Under the pieces are notes generated by a model that had not been told where the DNA came from, did not search any database, and saw nothing but the letters and a program-made list of their open reading frames with translations. Both the position numbers and the translations under genes were made by a program. DNA of 64,000 nt from Eulemur rufifrons. Taxonomy: Eukaryota > Chordata > Mammalia > Primates > Lemuridae. The stretch is taken from assembly GCF_041146395.1 (NCBI RefSeq), contig NW_027182938.1, forward strand, positions 374,412 to 438,411, written 5' to 3'. Shown here one piece after another: positions 33,506 to 47,140 of this stretch (positions are counted from its first letter, which is position 1; the number at the start of each line of letters is the position of its first letter).

Positions 33506-34579
33506 TGAGGCGGGTGCCGTGGGACGCCCCAAGAGGCCCAGCGGCCAGGCGTCCCTCCCTGCCCAGTCGAGTCCCTCCCGCCCGACGCCCTGGCGCCCTG
33601 GCGCTTCCCGAGATCCCCGTGTCCAGATCGGGGCGCGGGGAGGCGGGCGGGGGGCGGGGCTGAGGGCAGGGGGAGACCCACCGCCGGGTCTGGCGCGCGG
33701 GCGCACACGCCCCCGTCCGCCACCGCCAACAGGGACGCACCGCGCCAGCGTCCCACGCCCCAGCGATCGGACCCGCGGACACGGACACGGGCGCGCAGGG
33801 ACAGCCTTCCCGGCGTGGCGACGGAGGGCCGGAGCCGGAGAGTGCGCGGGAGCCGGCCCTCCCCCGCGCCACGCCGGGGCACGGTGAGGAGGGGGTCGGG
33901 GGCGGGGCCGGGACCAGGAGGCGGGGCCGTGGGCCCGGTCCCTCCCCGCAGGTCCCGAAGACGCGCGGCCCCCCTGCCTGGGGAGGACCGTTCTGCCCCG
34001 ATCCCCGTCGGGGCCGGGGGGTGGGCGGAGGAGCGGGGTGGCGGGAGGAGCCGGGGACGTCCCGGAGTACGGGGGGGGGGGGGGGCTGCGGAGAGCCAGC
34101 GGCGCTTAGGGATCCCGCCACCCGGCTCCCTGTGGGCCCGGGTCTGGGGCCCACCCCCGGCAGCCTGCAGAAGGGCCGGGACGGCCCCGCCGCTCCCGCT
34201 GCGGCTGCCGCTGCCGCCGCCTGGCGGTGGTGCCGCGGCGGGGGGAGGGGAGGAGGCGGCGGGGGCGGGGGCCGAGGCCGGGGGCGGGGCGGGGTGGCGG
34301 GAGCCGGGGCCGGCCGGGAGGGCGGAGGGAGGGGGCTCCCCCTTCGCCACCCCCCGCCCCCCGACCCCCGCAGGCCGGCGGGCGGGACCAAAGAAGGGGC
34401 GAAAGCCTAGGGCACCCCACCCGGTAGGGAGGAAACTTAAAACCCCCATCGCTCTGTCGGCTGGGAGGGGAACCCTTCCACGCACGCTGCCCACGGGGCA
34501 GCTGGATTTATACAACCATTTGGAAAACAATTTAGCATAAAGGGATAAAAAAAAAAAAAAAAGAACAAAAAAAAAAAAA

Positions 34580-35555
34580 CCAGGGGCATGATGTAGGAAC
34601 AAGCCTATTCTCTGCGTGGCACGTACCATAGAGAAGAGAGGGCACGCGTGACCGGGAAACACCCGGGGCGGTACTCACGGGAGCCCCGTTTCCGTGGACC
34701 CGGTGAAAGACGGTTCAGAGAGATTTCCACGTCTCCCTGCGGTGCCGGTCCACAGCAGCGCCGACGAACCGCAGCTTCGCGTGTGAGAGAGGATGCTTCT
34801 CCGGACCCAAGGTCTCCCCTGGAACACAAGTTCCCCAGAATGAAGCCAGAAGGGTTCCACGTATATGATAGAGCCCGTGAAAGGAACAGAACGTCTCCGT
34901 GAGAGAGTCACGTCCTAGGGAGCCAAAACTTTCAAAGGAAAAGCGAGGAAAAGGGTGACCGTCCACAGGGGATTTGTTTGGGAGAAGGGTTTTCTGGGTT
35001 CCAGGCCTTCAGGAACAGACACACAGCGGTGTCCAACCCGGGAATAAACTCCCACGTGTATAAGGTCGGCGGTGGAGGCTCGGTACAGTTCATTCTATTT
35101 AATAGAATCATCACAACGCTTATGCTCTAACATATCCACTTCCCAAGTTAAAAGTAAAAGAGAAAGAAACAGACTGTAAATTTCTAGTTGTCATAACCCC
35201 CTTTAAATTGGATCATGTCTTCATTCGGGGGAAATGATTATCTTGGGGATTCTGCGTCCATCTGTCTGGGAACACTGTCTAACTCTCCATGGATTTGGGC
35301 CGTCCTTGATGCTTCTGCCAAGTTTTCCGTGTAAGTCGGCACCCGTTTCCCCTAGGTGCGACGTAGATCTTCTGCGACCTCGAATATGAATCCTTTGGAA
35401 AAGTTGCATTCGTTATCGTGTATTGGGCCTGAGCGTGTGCTGAATTTAGAGCCGGTCCGTCAGAAGTTGCGGAGGCCCGGCCCTGCCACAGCTGTCTGAG
35501 GGGCGACAGCCTCGGGGACTGAGCCTTGACATGTAAAAACCTGACCTCTCTCCAG
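34580..35555. repeat. Core segment, unit 9
   Basis: 976 bp, common form. Confidence 0.9.
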
Positions 35556-35746
35556 GGTCCACGGGGCAGGGTCCGGGCCAGCCGGGGCGGTGGGGGCAGG
35601 CCCGGGGCGGGCCCGGAGGGCGGAGGGCCCCCCCTTCCCAGCCGAGGCGGGCGGCGGAGGAGGAGCCCGCCCCCCCACACACACACACGCCTTCTGGGCC
35701 TGGGGGTCGGGAGAGCCAAAGAGGCAAAGGAAAAAAAAACAAAAAA

Positions 35747-35855
35747 GCGTACGGCGGCCCCCGGGTCTCCCATCCAGGGCCCGGCCGGGACCGACCCTGC
35801 TTAGCTTCCCAGACCAGACGGGATCGGGCGCCTCCGGGGCGGCGCGGCCTTAGAC
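35747..35855 (-). pseudogene. 5S rRNA-like gene, module A, unit 9
   Basis: D box 35876-35888, T6 terminator 35741-35746. Confidence 0.92.
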
Positions 35856-37074
35856 TGAGGCGGGAGCTCCCGGAGGCCCCAAGAGGCCCAGCGGCCAGGC
35901 GTCCCTCCCTGCCCAGTCCAGTGCCTCCCGCCCGCCGCCCTGGCGCTTCGCCAGACCCCCTGTCCAGATCGGGGCGGGGGGGGCTGGGGGGCGAAGGTGG
36001 GCGGGGACCAGGGCAAGGAGAGACTGACGGGTCTGGCGGTCGGTCGGGCGCACACGGCCCCCTCCCCCACCGAAAACAGGGACGCACCGCACCAGCGTCC
36101 CACGCCCCAGCGATCGGACCCACGGACACGGACACGGGCGCGCAGGGACAGCCTTCCAGGCGTGGGGAGGGCGGGACGGAGCCGGAGAGTGCGCGGGAGC
36201 CGGCCCTCCCCCGCGCCAGGCCAGGGCACGGTGGGCAGGGGCTCGGGGGCGGGGCCGGGACCAGGAGGCGGGGCCGGGAGGTCCGGAAGACGCGCGGCCC
36301 CCCTGCCTGGGGAGGACCGTTCTGCCCCGATCCCCGATCCCCGTCGGGGCACGCGGGTGGCAGCGGCACCCGCGGGGTCCCGGTGCCGGCCGGCCCGTCG
36401 CTTGGTCGGGCGGCCGGCGGGTCGTTGGGGTCCGGGAGCGCGCGCTCCCCGCTGTTCCCTGGTTTCCCGTGGCACGTCCTCTCTGTCTGCCCGGGTGGCC
36501 GTGGCCGGCGACCTGCCGTGTGCGGCGCGGTGCGGTGCGCCTGTGTGTCCCTCGGGAGCCCCCCCGCCTCCCCGGGAGAGGAGCCCCGCCCAGCGTGAGT
36601 CCCGGGCCGGAGGCCCCGGTGTGCGGGGGCGGAGAGGAAGTCCACGGTGGGCTGGGGGTCGGGGGCCCAGGGGACGGTTTTCTTCCGCGGGCTGGCCCCC
36701 CGCCCGCCGAAGGGGACGTCCCGGAGTACGGGGGGCCGGGGAGAGCCAGCAGCGCTTAGGGATCCCGCCACCCGGTCCGCTGTGGGCCCGGGTCTGGGGC
36801 CCCCCCGGCTGCCGGCAGAAGGGCTGGGATGGCCCCGCCGCTCCCGCTCCCGCTGCCGCCGCCTGGCGGTGCTGCAGGGGAAGAGGCGCCGGGGGCCGGG
36901 GCCGGGCCGGGGGAGGAGCGGGGTGGCGGGAGCCGGGGACGTTTCGGAGGGCGGAGGGGCCCCCCCTTCCCAGCCTAGGCGGGCGGAGGAGGGGGAGACC
37001 CCCCCACACACACACACATTCCGGGCCAGGGGGGGTCGGGACAGCAAAAGAGGCAAAGGAAAAAGAAAACAAAA

Positions 37075-37182
37075 GCGTACGGCGGCCCCCGGTCTCCCAT
37101 CCAGGGCCTGGCCGGGCCCGACCCTGCTTAGCTTCCCAGAGCAGACGGGATCGGGCGCCTCAGGGGCGGCGCGGCCTTAGAC
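37075..37182 (-). pseudogene. 5S rRNA-like gene, module B, unit 9
   Basis: D box 37203-37215, T4 terminator 37071-37074. Confidence 0.92.
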
Positions 37183-37626
37183 TGAGGCGGGTGCCGTGGG
37201 ACGCCCCAAGAGGCCCAGCGGCCAGGCGTCCTTCCCTGCCCAGTCGAGTCCCTCCCGCCCGCCGCCCTGGCGCCCTGGCGCTTCCCGAGACCCCCGTGTC
37301 CAGCTCGGGGCGCGGGGAGGCGGGCGGGGGGCGGGGCTGAGGGCAGGGGGAGACCGACGGGTCTGGCGCGCGGGCGCACACGCCCCCCTCCGTCACCGCC
37401 AACACGGACGCACCGCGCCAGCGTCCCACGCCCCCACGAGCAGACCCACGGACAGGGACACGGGCGCGCAGGGACAGACTTCCCGGCGTGGGGACGGAGG
37501 GCCAGAGCTGGAGAGTGCGCGGGTGCGGGCTCTCCCCCGCGCCACGCCGGTGACACACACAGGCACACAGCTTCCAGGCCAGGGGGCGGGGCAGCAAAAG
37601 AGGCAAAGGACAAAAAAAACAAAAAA

Positions 37627-37744
37627 GCGTACGGCGGCCCCCGGGTCTCCCGGGTCTCCCATCCAGGACCCGGCCGGGCCCGACCCTGCTTAGCTTCCCA
37701 GAGCAGACGGGATCGGGCGCCTTCGGGGCGGCGCGGCCTTAGAC
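37627..37744 (-). pseudogene. 5S rRNA-like gene, module C, unit 10
   Basis: D box 37765-37777, T6 terminator 37621-37626; 9-nt duplication present. Confidence 0.92.
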
Positions 37745-38821
37745 TGAGGCGGGTGCCGTGGGACGCCCCAAGAGGCCCAGCGGCCAGGCGTCCCTCCCTG
37801 CCCAGTCGAGTCCCTCCCGCCCGACGCCCTGGCGCCCTGGCGCTTCCCGAGATCCCCGTGTCCAGATCGGGGCGCGGGGAGGCGGGCGGGGGGCGGGGCT
37901 GAGGGCAGGGGGAGACCCACCGCCGGGTCTGGCGCGCGGGCGCACACGCCCCCGTCCGCCACCGCCAACAGGGACGCACCGCGCCAGCGTCCCACGCCCC
38001 AGCGATCGGACCCGCGGACACGGACACGGGCGCGCAGGGACAGCCTTCCCGGCGTGGCGACGGAGGGCCGGAGCCGGAGAGTGCGCGGGAGCCGGCCCTC
38101 CCCCGCGCCACGCCGGGGCACGGTGAGGAGGGGGTCGGGGGCGGGGCCGGGACCAGGAGGCGGGGCCGTGGGCCCGGTCCCTCCCCGCAGGTCCCGAAGA
38201 CGCGCGGCCCCCCTGCCTGGGGAGGACCGTTCTGCCCCGATCCCCGTCGGGGCCGGGGGGTGGGCGGAGGAGCGGGGTGGCGGGAGGAGCCGGGGACGTC
38301 CCGGAGTACGGGGGGGGGGGGGGGGGGCTGCGGAGAGCCAGCGGCGCTTAGGGATCCCGCCACCCGGCTCCCTGTGGGCCCGGGTCTGGGGCCCACCCCC
38401 GGCAGCCTGCAGAAGGGCCGGGACGGCCCCGCCGCTCCCGCTGCGGCTGCCGCTGCCGCCGCCTGGCGGTGGTGCCGCGGCGGGGGGAGGGGAGGAGGCG
38501 GCGGGGGCGGGGGCCGAGGCCGGGGGCGGGGCGGGGTGGCGGGAGCCGGGGCCGGCCGGGAGGGCGGAGGGAGGGGGCTCCCCCTTCGCCACCCCCCGCC
38601 CCCCGACCCCCGCAGGCCGGCGGGCGGGACCAAAGAAGGGGCGAAAGCCTAGGGCACCCCACCCGGTAGGGAGGAAACTTAAAACCCCGATCGCTCTGTC
38701 GGCTGGGAGGGGAACCCTTCCACGCACGCTGCCCACGGGGCAGCTGGATTTATACAACCATTTGGAAAACAATTTAGCATAAAGGGATAAAAAAAAAAAA
38801 AAAAGAACAAAAAAAAAAAAA

Positions 38822-39797
38822 CCAGGGGCATGATGTAGGAACAAGCCTATTCTCTGCGTGGCACGTACCATAGAGAAGAGAGGGCACGCGTGACCGGGAA
38901 ACACCCGGGGCGGTACTCACGGGAGCCCCGTTTCCGTGGACCCGGTGAAAGACGGTTCAGAGAGATTTCCACGTCTCCCTGCGGTGCCGGTCCACAGCAG
39001 CGCCGACGAACCGCAGCTTCGCGTGTGAGAGAGGATGCTTCTCCGGACCCAAGGTCTCCCCTGGAACACAAGTTCCCCAGAATGAAGCCAGAAGGGTTCC
39101 ACGTATATGATAGAGCCCGTGAAAGGAACAGAACGTCTCCGTGAGAGAGTCACGTCCTAGGGAGCCAAAACTTTCAAAGGAAAAGCGAGGAAAAGGGTGA
39201 CCGTCCACAGGGGATTTGTTTGGGAGAAGGGTTTTCTGGGTTCCAGGCCTTCAGGAACAGACACACAGCGGTGTCCAACCCGGGAATAAACTCCCACGTG
39301 TATAAGGTCGGCGGTGGAGGCTCGGTACAGTTCATTCTATTTAATAGAATCATCACAACGCTTATGCTCTAACATATCCACTTCCCAAGTTAAAAGTAAA
39401 AGAGAAAGAAACAGACTGTAAATTTCTAGTTGTCATAACCCCCTTTAAATTGGATCATGTCTTCATTCGGGGGAAATGATTATCTTGGGGATTCTGCGTC
39501 CATCTGTCTGGGAACACTGTCTAACTCTCCATGGATTTGGGCCGTCCTTGATGCTTCTGCCAAGTTTTCCGTGTAAGTCGGCACCCGTTTCCCCTAGGTG
39601 CGACGTAGATCTTCTGCGACCTCGAATATGAATCCTTTGGAAAAGTTGCATTCGTTATCGTGTATTGGGCCTGAGTGTGTGCTGAATTTAGAGCCGGTCC
39701 GTCAGAAGTTGCGGAGGCCCGGCCCTGCCACAGCTGTCTGAGGGGCGACAGCCTCGGGGACTGAGCCTTGACATGTAAAAACCTGACCTCTCTCCAG
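38822..39797. repeat. Core segment, unit 10
   Basis: 976 bp, GAGTGTG form. Confidence 0.9.
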
Positions 39798-39825
39798 GGT
39801 CCACGGGGCAGGGTCCGGGCAAAAA

Positions 39826-39934
39826 GCGTACGGCGGCCCCCGGGTCTCCCATCCAGGGCCCGGCCGGGACCGACCCTGCTTAGCTTCCCAGACCAGACGG
39901 GATCGGGCGCCTCCGGGGCGGCGCGGCCTTAGAC
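39826..39934 (-). pseudogene. 5S rRNA-like gene, module A, unit 10 (short-unit 3' flank)
   Basis: D box 39955-39967, T5 terminator 39821-39825; 28 bp from the core. Confidence 0.92.
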
Positions 39935-41153
39935 TGAGGCGGGAGCTCCCGGAGGCCCCAAGAGGCCCAGCGGCCAGGCGTCCCTCCCTGCCCAGTCCAG
40001 TGCCTCCCGCCCGCCGCCCTGGCGCTTCGCCAGACCCCCTGTCCAGATCGGGGCGGGGGGGGCTGGGGGGCGAAGGTGGGCGGGGACCAGGGCAAGGAGA
40101 GACTGACGGGTCTGGCGGTCGGTCGGGCGCACACGGCCCCCTCCCCCACCGAAAACAGGGACGCACCGCACCAGCGTCCCACGCCCCAGCGATCGGACCC
40201 ACGGACACGGACACGGGCGCGCAGGGACAGCCTTCCAGGCGTGGGGAGGGCGGGACGGAGCCGGAGAGTGCGCGGGAGCCGGCCCTCCCCCGCGCCAGGC
40301 CAGGGCACGGTGGGCAGGGGCTCGGGGGCGGGGCCGGGACCAGGAGGCGGGGCCGGGAGGTCCGGAAGACGCGCGGCCCCCCTGCCTGGGGAGGACCGTT
40401 CTGCCCCGATCCCCGATCCCCGTCGGGGCACGCGGGTGGCAGCGGCACCCGCGGGGTCCCGGTGCCGGCCGGCCCGTCGCTTGGTCGGGCGGCCGGCGGG
40501 TCGTTGGGGTCCGGGAGCGCGCGCTCCCCGCTGTTCCCTGGTTTCCCGTGGCACGTCCTCTCTGTCTGCCCGGGTGGCCGTGGCCGGCGACCTGCCGTGT
40601 GCGGCGCGGTGCGGTGCGCCTGTGTGTCCCTCGGGAGCCCCCCCGCCTCCCCGGGAGAGGAGCCCCGCCCAGCGTGAGTCCCGGGCCGGAGGCCCCGGTG
40701 TGCGGGGGCGGAGAGGAAGTCCACGGTGGGCTGGGGGTCGGGGGCCCAGGGGACGGTTTTCTTCCGCGGGCTGGCCCCCCGCCCGCCGAAGGGGACGTCC
40801 CGGAGTACGGGGGGCCGGGGAGAGCCAGCAGCGCTTAGGGATCCCGCCACCCGGTCCGCTGTGGGCCCGGGTCTGGGGCCCCCCCGGCTGCCGGCAGAAG
40901 GGCTGGGATGGCCCCGCCGCTCCCGCTCCCGCTGCCGCCGCCTGGCGGTGCTGCAGGGGAAGAGGCGCCGGGGGCCGGGGCCGGGCCGGGGGAGGAGCGG
41001 GGTGGCGGGAGCCGGGGACGTTTCGGAGGGCGGAGGGGCCCCCCCTTCCCAGCCTAGGCGGGCGGAGGAGGGGGAGACCCCCCCACACACACACACATTC
41101 CGGGCCAGGGGGGGTCGGGACAGCAAAAGAGGCAAAGGAAAAAGAAAACAAAA

Positions 41154-41261
41154 GCGTACGGCGGCCCCCGGTCTCCCATCCAGGGCCTGGCCGGGCCCGA
41201 CCCTGCTTAGCTTCCCAGAGCAGACGGGATCGGGCGCCTCAGGGGCGGCGCGGCCTTAGAC
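41154..41261 (-). pseudogene. 5S rRNA-like gene, module B, unit 10
   Basis: D box 41282-41294, T4 terminator 41150-41153. Confidence 0.92.
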
Positions 41262-41705
41262 TGAGGCGGGTGCCGTGGGACGCCCCAAGAGGCCCAGCGG
41301 CCAGGCGTCCTTCCCTGCCCAGTCGAGTCCCTCCCGCCCGCCGCCCTGGCGCCCTGGCGCTTCCCGAGACCCCCGTGTCCAGCTCGGGGCGCGGGGAGGC
41401 GGGCGGGGGGCGGGGCTGAGGGCAGGGGGAGACCGACGGGTCTGGCGCGCGGGCGCACACGCCCCCCTCCGTCACCGCCAACACGGACGCACCGCGCCAG
41501 CGTCCCACGCCCCCACGAGCAGACCCACGGACAGGGACACGGGCGCGCAGGGACAGACTTCCCGGCGTGGGGACGGAGGGCCAGAGCTGGAGAGTGCGCG
41601 GGTGCGGGCTCTCCCCCGCGCCACGCCGGTGACACACACAGGCACACAGCTTCCAGGCCAGGGGGCGGGGCAGCAAAAGAGGCAAAGGACAAAAAAAACA
41701 AAAAA

Positions 41706-41823
41706 GCGTACGGCGGCCCCCGGGTCTCCCGGGTCTCCCATCCAGGACCCGGCCGGGCCCGACCCTGCTTAGCTTCCCAGAGCAGACGGGATCGGGCGCC
41801 TTCGGGGCGGCGCGGCCTTAGAC
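41706..41823 (-). pseudogene. 5S rRNA-like gene, module C, unit 11
   Basis: D box 41844-41856, T6 terminator 41700-41705; 9-nt duplication present. Confidence 0.92.
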
Positions 41824-42898
41824 TGAGGCGGGTGCCGTGGGACGCCCCAAGAGGCCCAGCGGCCAGGCGTCCCTCCCTGCCCAGTCGAGTCCCTCCCGCC
41901 CGACGCCCTGGCGCCCTGGCGCTTCCCGAGATCCCCGTGTCCAGATCGGGGCGCGGGGAGGCGGGCGGGGGGCGGGGCTGAGGGCAGGGGGAGACCCACC
42001 GCCGGGTCTGGCGCGCGGGCGCACACGCCCCCGTCCGCCACCGCCAACAGGGACGCACCGCGCCAGCGTCCCACGCCCCAGCGATCGGACCCGCGGACAC
42101 GGACACGGGCGCGCAGGGACAGCCTTCCCGGCGTGGCGACGGAGGGCCGGAGCCGGAGAGTGCGCGGGAGCCGGCCCTCCCCCGCGCCACGCCGGGGCAC
42201 GGTGAGGAGGGGGTCGGGGGCGGGGCCGGGACCAGGAGGCGGGGCCGTGGGCCCGGTCCCTCCCCGCAGGTCCCGAAGACGCGCGGCCCCCCTGCCTGGG
42301 GAGGACCGTTCTGCCCCGATCCCCGTCGGGGCCGGGGGGTGGGCGGAGGAGCGGGGTGGCGGGAGGAGCCGGGGACGTCCCGGAGTACGGGGGGGGGGGG
42401 GGGGCTGCGGAGAGCCAGCGGCGCTTAGGGATCCCGCCACCCGGCTCCCTGTGGGCCCGGGTCTGGGGCCCACCCCCGGCAGCCTGCAGAAGGGCCGGGA
42501 CGGCCCCGCCGCTCCCGCTGCGGCTGCCGCTGCCGCCGCCTGGCGGTGGTGCCGCGGCGGGGGGAGGGGAGGAGGCGGCGGGGGCGGGGGCCGAGGCCGG
42601 GGGCGGGGCGGGGTGGCGGGAGCCGGGGCCGGCCGGGAGGGCGGAGGGAGGGGGCTCCCCCTTCGCCACCCCCCGCCCCCCGACCCCCGCAGGCCGGCGG
42701 GCGGGACCAAAGAAGGGGCGAAAGCCTAGGGCACCCCACCCGGTAGGGAGGAAACTTAAAACCCCGATCGCTCTGTCGGCTGGGAGGGGAACCCTTCCAC
42801 GCACGCTGCCCACGGGGCAGCTGGATTTATACAACCATTTGGAAAACAATTTAGCATAAAGGGATAAAAAAAAAAAAAAAAGAACAAAAAAAAAAAAA

Positions 42899-43874
42899 CC
42901 AGGGGCATGATGTAGGAACAAGCCTATTCTCTGCGTGGCACGTACCATAGAGAAGAGAGGGCACGCGTGACCGGGAAACACCCGGGGCGGTACTCACGGG
43001 AGCCCCGTTTCCGTGGACCCGGTGAAAGACGGTTCAGAGAGATTTCCACGTCTCCCTGCGGTGCCGGTCCACAGCAGCGCCGACGAACCGCAGCTTCGCG
43101 TGTGAGAGAGGATGCTTCTCCGGACCCAAGGTCTCCCCTGGAACACAAGTTCCCCAGAATGAAGCCAGAAGGGTTCCACGTATATGATAGAGCCCGTGAA
43201 AGGAACAGAACGTCTCCGTGAGAGAGTCACGTCCTAGGGAGCCAAAACTTTCAAAGGAAAAGCGAGGAAAAGGGTGACCGTCCACAGGGGATTTGTTTGG
43301 GAGAAGGGTTTTCTGGGTTCCAGGCCTTCAGGAACAGACACACAGCGGTGTCCAACCCGGGAATAAACTCCCACGTGTATAAGGTCGGCGGTGGAGGCTC
43401 GGTACAGTTCATTCTATTTAATAGAATCATCACAACGCTTATGCTCTAACATATCCACTTCCCAAGTTAAAAGTAAAAGAGAAAGAAACAGACTGTAAAT
43501 TTCTAGTTGTCATAACCCCCTTTAAATTGGATCATGTCTTCATTCGGGGGAAATGATTATCTTGGGGATTCTGCGTCCATCTGTCTGGGAACACTGTCTA
43601 ACTCTCCATGGATTTGGGCCGTCCTTGATGCTTCTGCCAAGTTTTCCGTGTAAGTCGGCACCCGTTTCCCCTAGGTGCGACGTAGATCTTCTGCGACCTC
43701 GAATATGAATCCTTTGGAAAAGTTGCATTCGTTATCGTGTATTGGGCCTGAGCGTGTGCTGAATTTAGAGCCGGTCCGTCAGAAGTTGCGGAGGCCCGGC
43801 CCTGCCACAGCTGTCTGAGGGGCGACAGCCTCGGGGACTGAGCCTTGACATGTAAAAACCTGACCTCTCTCCAG
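42899..43874. repeat. Core segment, unit 11
   Basis: 976 bp, common form. Confidence 0.9.
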
Positions 43875-44065
43875 GGTCCACGGGGCAGGGTCCGGGCCAG
43901 CCGGGGCGGTGGGGGCAGGCCCGGGGCGGGCCCGGAGGGCGGAGGGCCCCCCCTTCCCAGCCGAGGCGGGCGGCGGAGGAGGAGCCCGCCCCCCCACACA
44001 CACACACGCCTTCTGGGCCTGGGGGTCGGGAGAGCCAAAGAGGCAAAGGAAAAAAAAACAAAAAA

Positions 44066-44174
44066 GCGTACGGCGGCCCCCGGGTCTCCCATCCAGGGCC
44101 CGGCCGGGACCGACCCTGCTTAGCTTCCCAGACCAGACGGGATCGGGCGCCTCCGGGGCGGCGCGGCCTTAGAC
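44066..44174 (-). pseudogene. 5S rRNA-like gene, module A, unit 11
   Basis: D box 44195-44207, T6 terminator 44060-44065. Confidence 0.92.
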
Positions 44175-45393
44175 TGAGGCGGGAGCTCCCGGAGGCCCCA
44201 AGAGGCCCAGCGGCCAGGCGTCCCTCCCTGCCCAGTCCAGTGCCTCCCGCCCGCCGCCCTGGCGCTTCGCCAGACCCCCTGTCCAGATCGGGGCGGGGGG
44301 GGCTGGGGGGCGAAGGTGGGCGGGGACCAGGGCAAGGAGAGACTGACGGGTCTGGCGGTCGGTCGGGCGCACACGGCCCCCTCCCCCACCGAAAACAGGG
44401 ACGCACCGCACCAGCGTCCCACGCCCCAGCGATCGGACCCACGGACACGGACACGGGCGCGCAGGGACAGCCTTCCAGGCGTGGGGAGGGCGGGACGGAG
44501 CCGGAGAGTGCGCGGGAGCCGGCCCTCCCCCGCGCCAGGCCAGGGCACGGTGGGCAGGGGCTCGGGGGCGGGGCCGGGACCAGGAGGCGGGGCCGGGAGG
44601 TCCGGAAGACGCGCGGCCCCCCTGCCTGGGGAGGACCGTTCTGCCCCGATCCCCGATCCCCGTCGGGGCACGCGGGTGGCAGCGGCACCCGCGGGGTCCC
44701 GGTGCCGGCCGGCCCGTCGCTTGGTCGGGCGGCCGGCGGGTCGTTGGGGTCCGGGAGCGCGCGCTCCCCGCTGTTCCCTGGTTTCCCGTGGCACGTCCTC
44801 TCTGTCTGCCCGGGTGGCCGTGGCCGGCGACCTGCCGTGTGCGGCGCGGTGCGGTGCGCCTGTGTGTCCCTCGGGAGCCCCCCCGCCTCCCCGGGAGAGG
44901 AGCCCCGCCCAGCGTGAGTCCCGGGCCGGAGGCCCCGGTGTGCGGGGGCGGAGAGGAAGTCCACGGTGGGCTGGGGGTCGGGGGCCCAGGGGACGGTTTT
45001 CTTCCGCGGGCTGGCCCCCCGCCCGCCGAAGGGGACGTCCCGGAGTACGGGGGGCCGGGGAGAGCCAGCAGCGCTTAGGGATCCCGCCACCCGGTCCGCT
45101 GTGGGCCCGGGTCTGGGGCCCCCCCGGCTGCCGGCAGAAGGGCTGGGATGGCCCCGCCGCTCCCGCTCCCGCTGCCGCCGCCTGGCGGTGCTGCAGGGGA
45201 AGAGGCGCCGGGGGCCGGGGCCGGGCCGGGGGAGGAGCGGGGTGGCGGGAGCCGGGGACGTTTCGGAGGGCGGAGGGGCCCCCCCTTCCCAGCCTAGGCG
45301 GGCGGAGGAGGGGGAGACCCCCCCACACACACACACATTCCGGGCCAGGGGGGGTCGGGACAGCAAAAGAGGCAAAGGAAAAAGAAAACAAAA

Positions 45394-45501
45394 GCGTACG
45401 GCGGCCCCCGGTCTCCCATCCAGGGCCTGGCCGGGCCCGACCCTGCTTAGCTTCCCAGAGCAGACGGGATCGGGCGCCTCAGGGGCGGCGCGGCCTTAGA
45501 C
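45394..45501 (-). pseudogene. 5S rRNA-like gene, module B, unit 11
   Basis: D box 45522-45534, T4 terminator 45390-45393. Confidence 0.92.
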
Positions 45502-45945
45502 TGAGGCGGGTGCCGTGGGACGCCCCAAGAGGCCCAGCGGCCAGGCGTCCTTCCCTGCCCAGTCGAGTCCCTCCCGCCCGCCGCCCTGGCGCCCTGGCGC
45601 TTCCCGAGACCCCCGTGTCCAGCTCGGGGCGCGGGGAGGCGGGCGGGGGGCGGGGCTGAGGGCAGGGGGAGACCGACGGGTCTGGCGCGCGGGCGCACAC
45701 GCCCCCCTCCGTCACCGCCAACACGGACGCACCGCGCCAGCGTCCCACGCCCCCACGAGCAGACCCACGGACAGGGACACGGGCGCGCAGGGACAGACTT
45801 CCCGGCGTGGGGACGGAGGGCCAGAGCTGGAGAGTGCGCGGGTGCGGGCTCTCCCCCGCGCCACGCCGGTGACACACACAGGCACACAGCTTCCAGGCCA
45901 GGGGGCGGGGCAGCAAAAGAGGCAAAGGACAAAAAAAACAAAAAA

Positions 45946-46063
45946 GCGTACGGCGGCCCCCGGGTCTCCCGGGTCTCCCATCCAGGACCCGGCCGGGCCC
46001 GACCCTGCTTAGCTTCCCAGAGCAGACGGGATCGGGCGCCTTCGGGGCGGCGCGGCCTTAGAC
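45946..46063 (-). pseudogene. 5S rRNA-like gene, module C, unit 12
   Basis: D box 46084-46096, T6 terminator 45940-45945; 9-nt duplication present. Confidence 0.92.
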
Positions 46064-47140
46064 TGAGGCGGGTGCCGTGGGACGCCCCAAGAGGCCCAGC
46101 GGCCAGGCGTCCCTCCCTGCCCAGTCGAGTCCCTCCCGCCCGACGCCCTGGCGCCCTGGCGCTTCCCGAGATCCCCGTGTCCAGATCGGGGCGCGGGGAG
46201 GCGGGCGGGGGGCGGGGCTGAGGGCAGGGGGAGACCCACCGCCGGGTCTGGCGCGCGGGCGCACACGCCCCCGTCCGCCACCGCCAACAGGGACGCACCG
46301 CGCCAGCGTCCCACGCCCCAGCGATCGGACCCGCGGACACGGACACGGGCGCGCAGGGACAGCCTTCCCGGCGTGGCGACGGAGGGCCGGAGCCGGAGAG
46401 TGCGCGGGAGCCGGCCCTCCCCCGCGCCACGCCGGGGCACGGTGAGGAGGGGGTCGGGGGCGGGGCCGGGACCAGGAGGCGGGGCCGTGGGCCCGGTCCC
46501 TCCCCGCAGGTCCCGAAGACGCGCGGCCCCCCTGCCTGGGGAGGACCGTTCTGCCCCGATCCCCGTCGGGGCCGGGGGGTGGGCGGAGGAGCGGGGTGGC
46601 GGGAGGAGCCGGGGACGTCCCGGAGTACGGGGGGGGGGGGGGGGGGCTGCGGAGAGCCAGCGGCGCTTAGGGATCCCGCCACCCGGCTCCCTGTGGGCCC
46701 GGGTCTGGGGCCCACCCCCGGCAGCCTGCAGAAGGGCCGGGACGGCCCCGCCGCTCCCGCTGCGGCTGCCGCTGCCGCCGCCTGGCGGTGGTGCCGCGGC
46801 GGGGGGAGGGGAGGAGGCGGCGGGGGCGGGGGCCGAGGCCGGGGGCGGGGCGGGGTGGCGGGAGCCGGGGCCGGCCGGGAGGGCGGAGGGAGGGGGCTCC
46901 CCCTTCGCCACCCCCCGCCCCCCGACCCCCGCAGGCCGGCGGGCGGGACCAAAGAAGGGGCGAAAGCCTAGGGCACCCCACCCGGTAGGGAGGAAACTTA
47001 AAACCCCGATCGCTCTGTCGGCTGGGAGGGGAACCCTTCCACGCACGCTGCCCACGGGGCAGCTGGATTTATACAACCATTTGGAAAACAATTTAGCATA
47101 AAGGGATAAAAAAAAAAAAAAAAGAACAAAAAAAAAAAAA

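Larger units (their letters stand above)
33388..37626. repeat. Macrosatellite unit 9 (long)
   Basis: 4,239 bp. Start of the regular long/short alternation that continues to unit 15. GAGCGTG in the core, G run 15 bases. Confidence 0.97.
37627..41705. repeat. Macrosatellite unit 10 (short)
   Basis: 4,079 bp, with the 163-bp deletion (junction 39820/39821), GAGTGTG and an 18-base G run. This combination recurs in units 12 and 14. Confidence 0.97.
41706..45945. repeat. Macrosatellite unit 11 (long)
   Basis: 4,240 bp, GAGCGTG in the core, G run 16 bases. Confidence 0.97.
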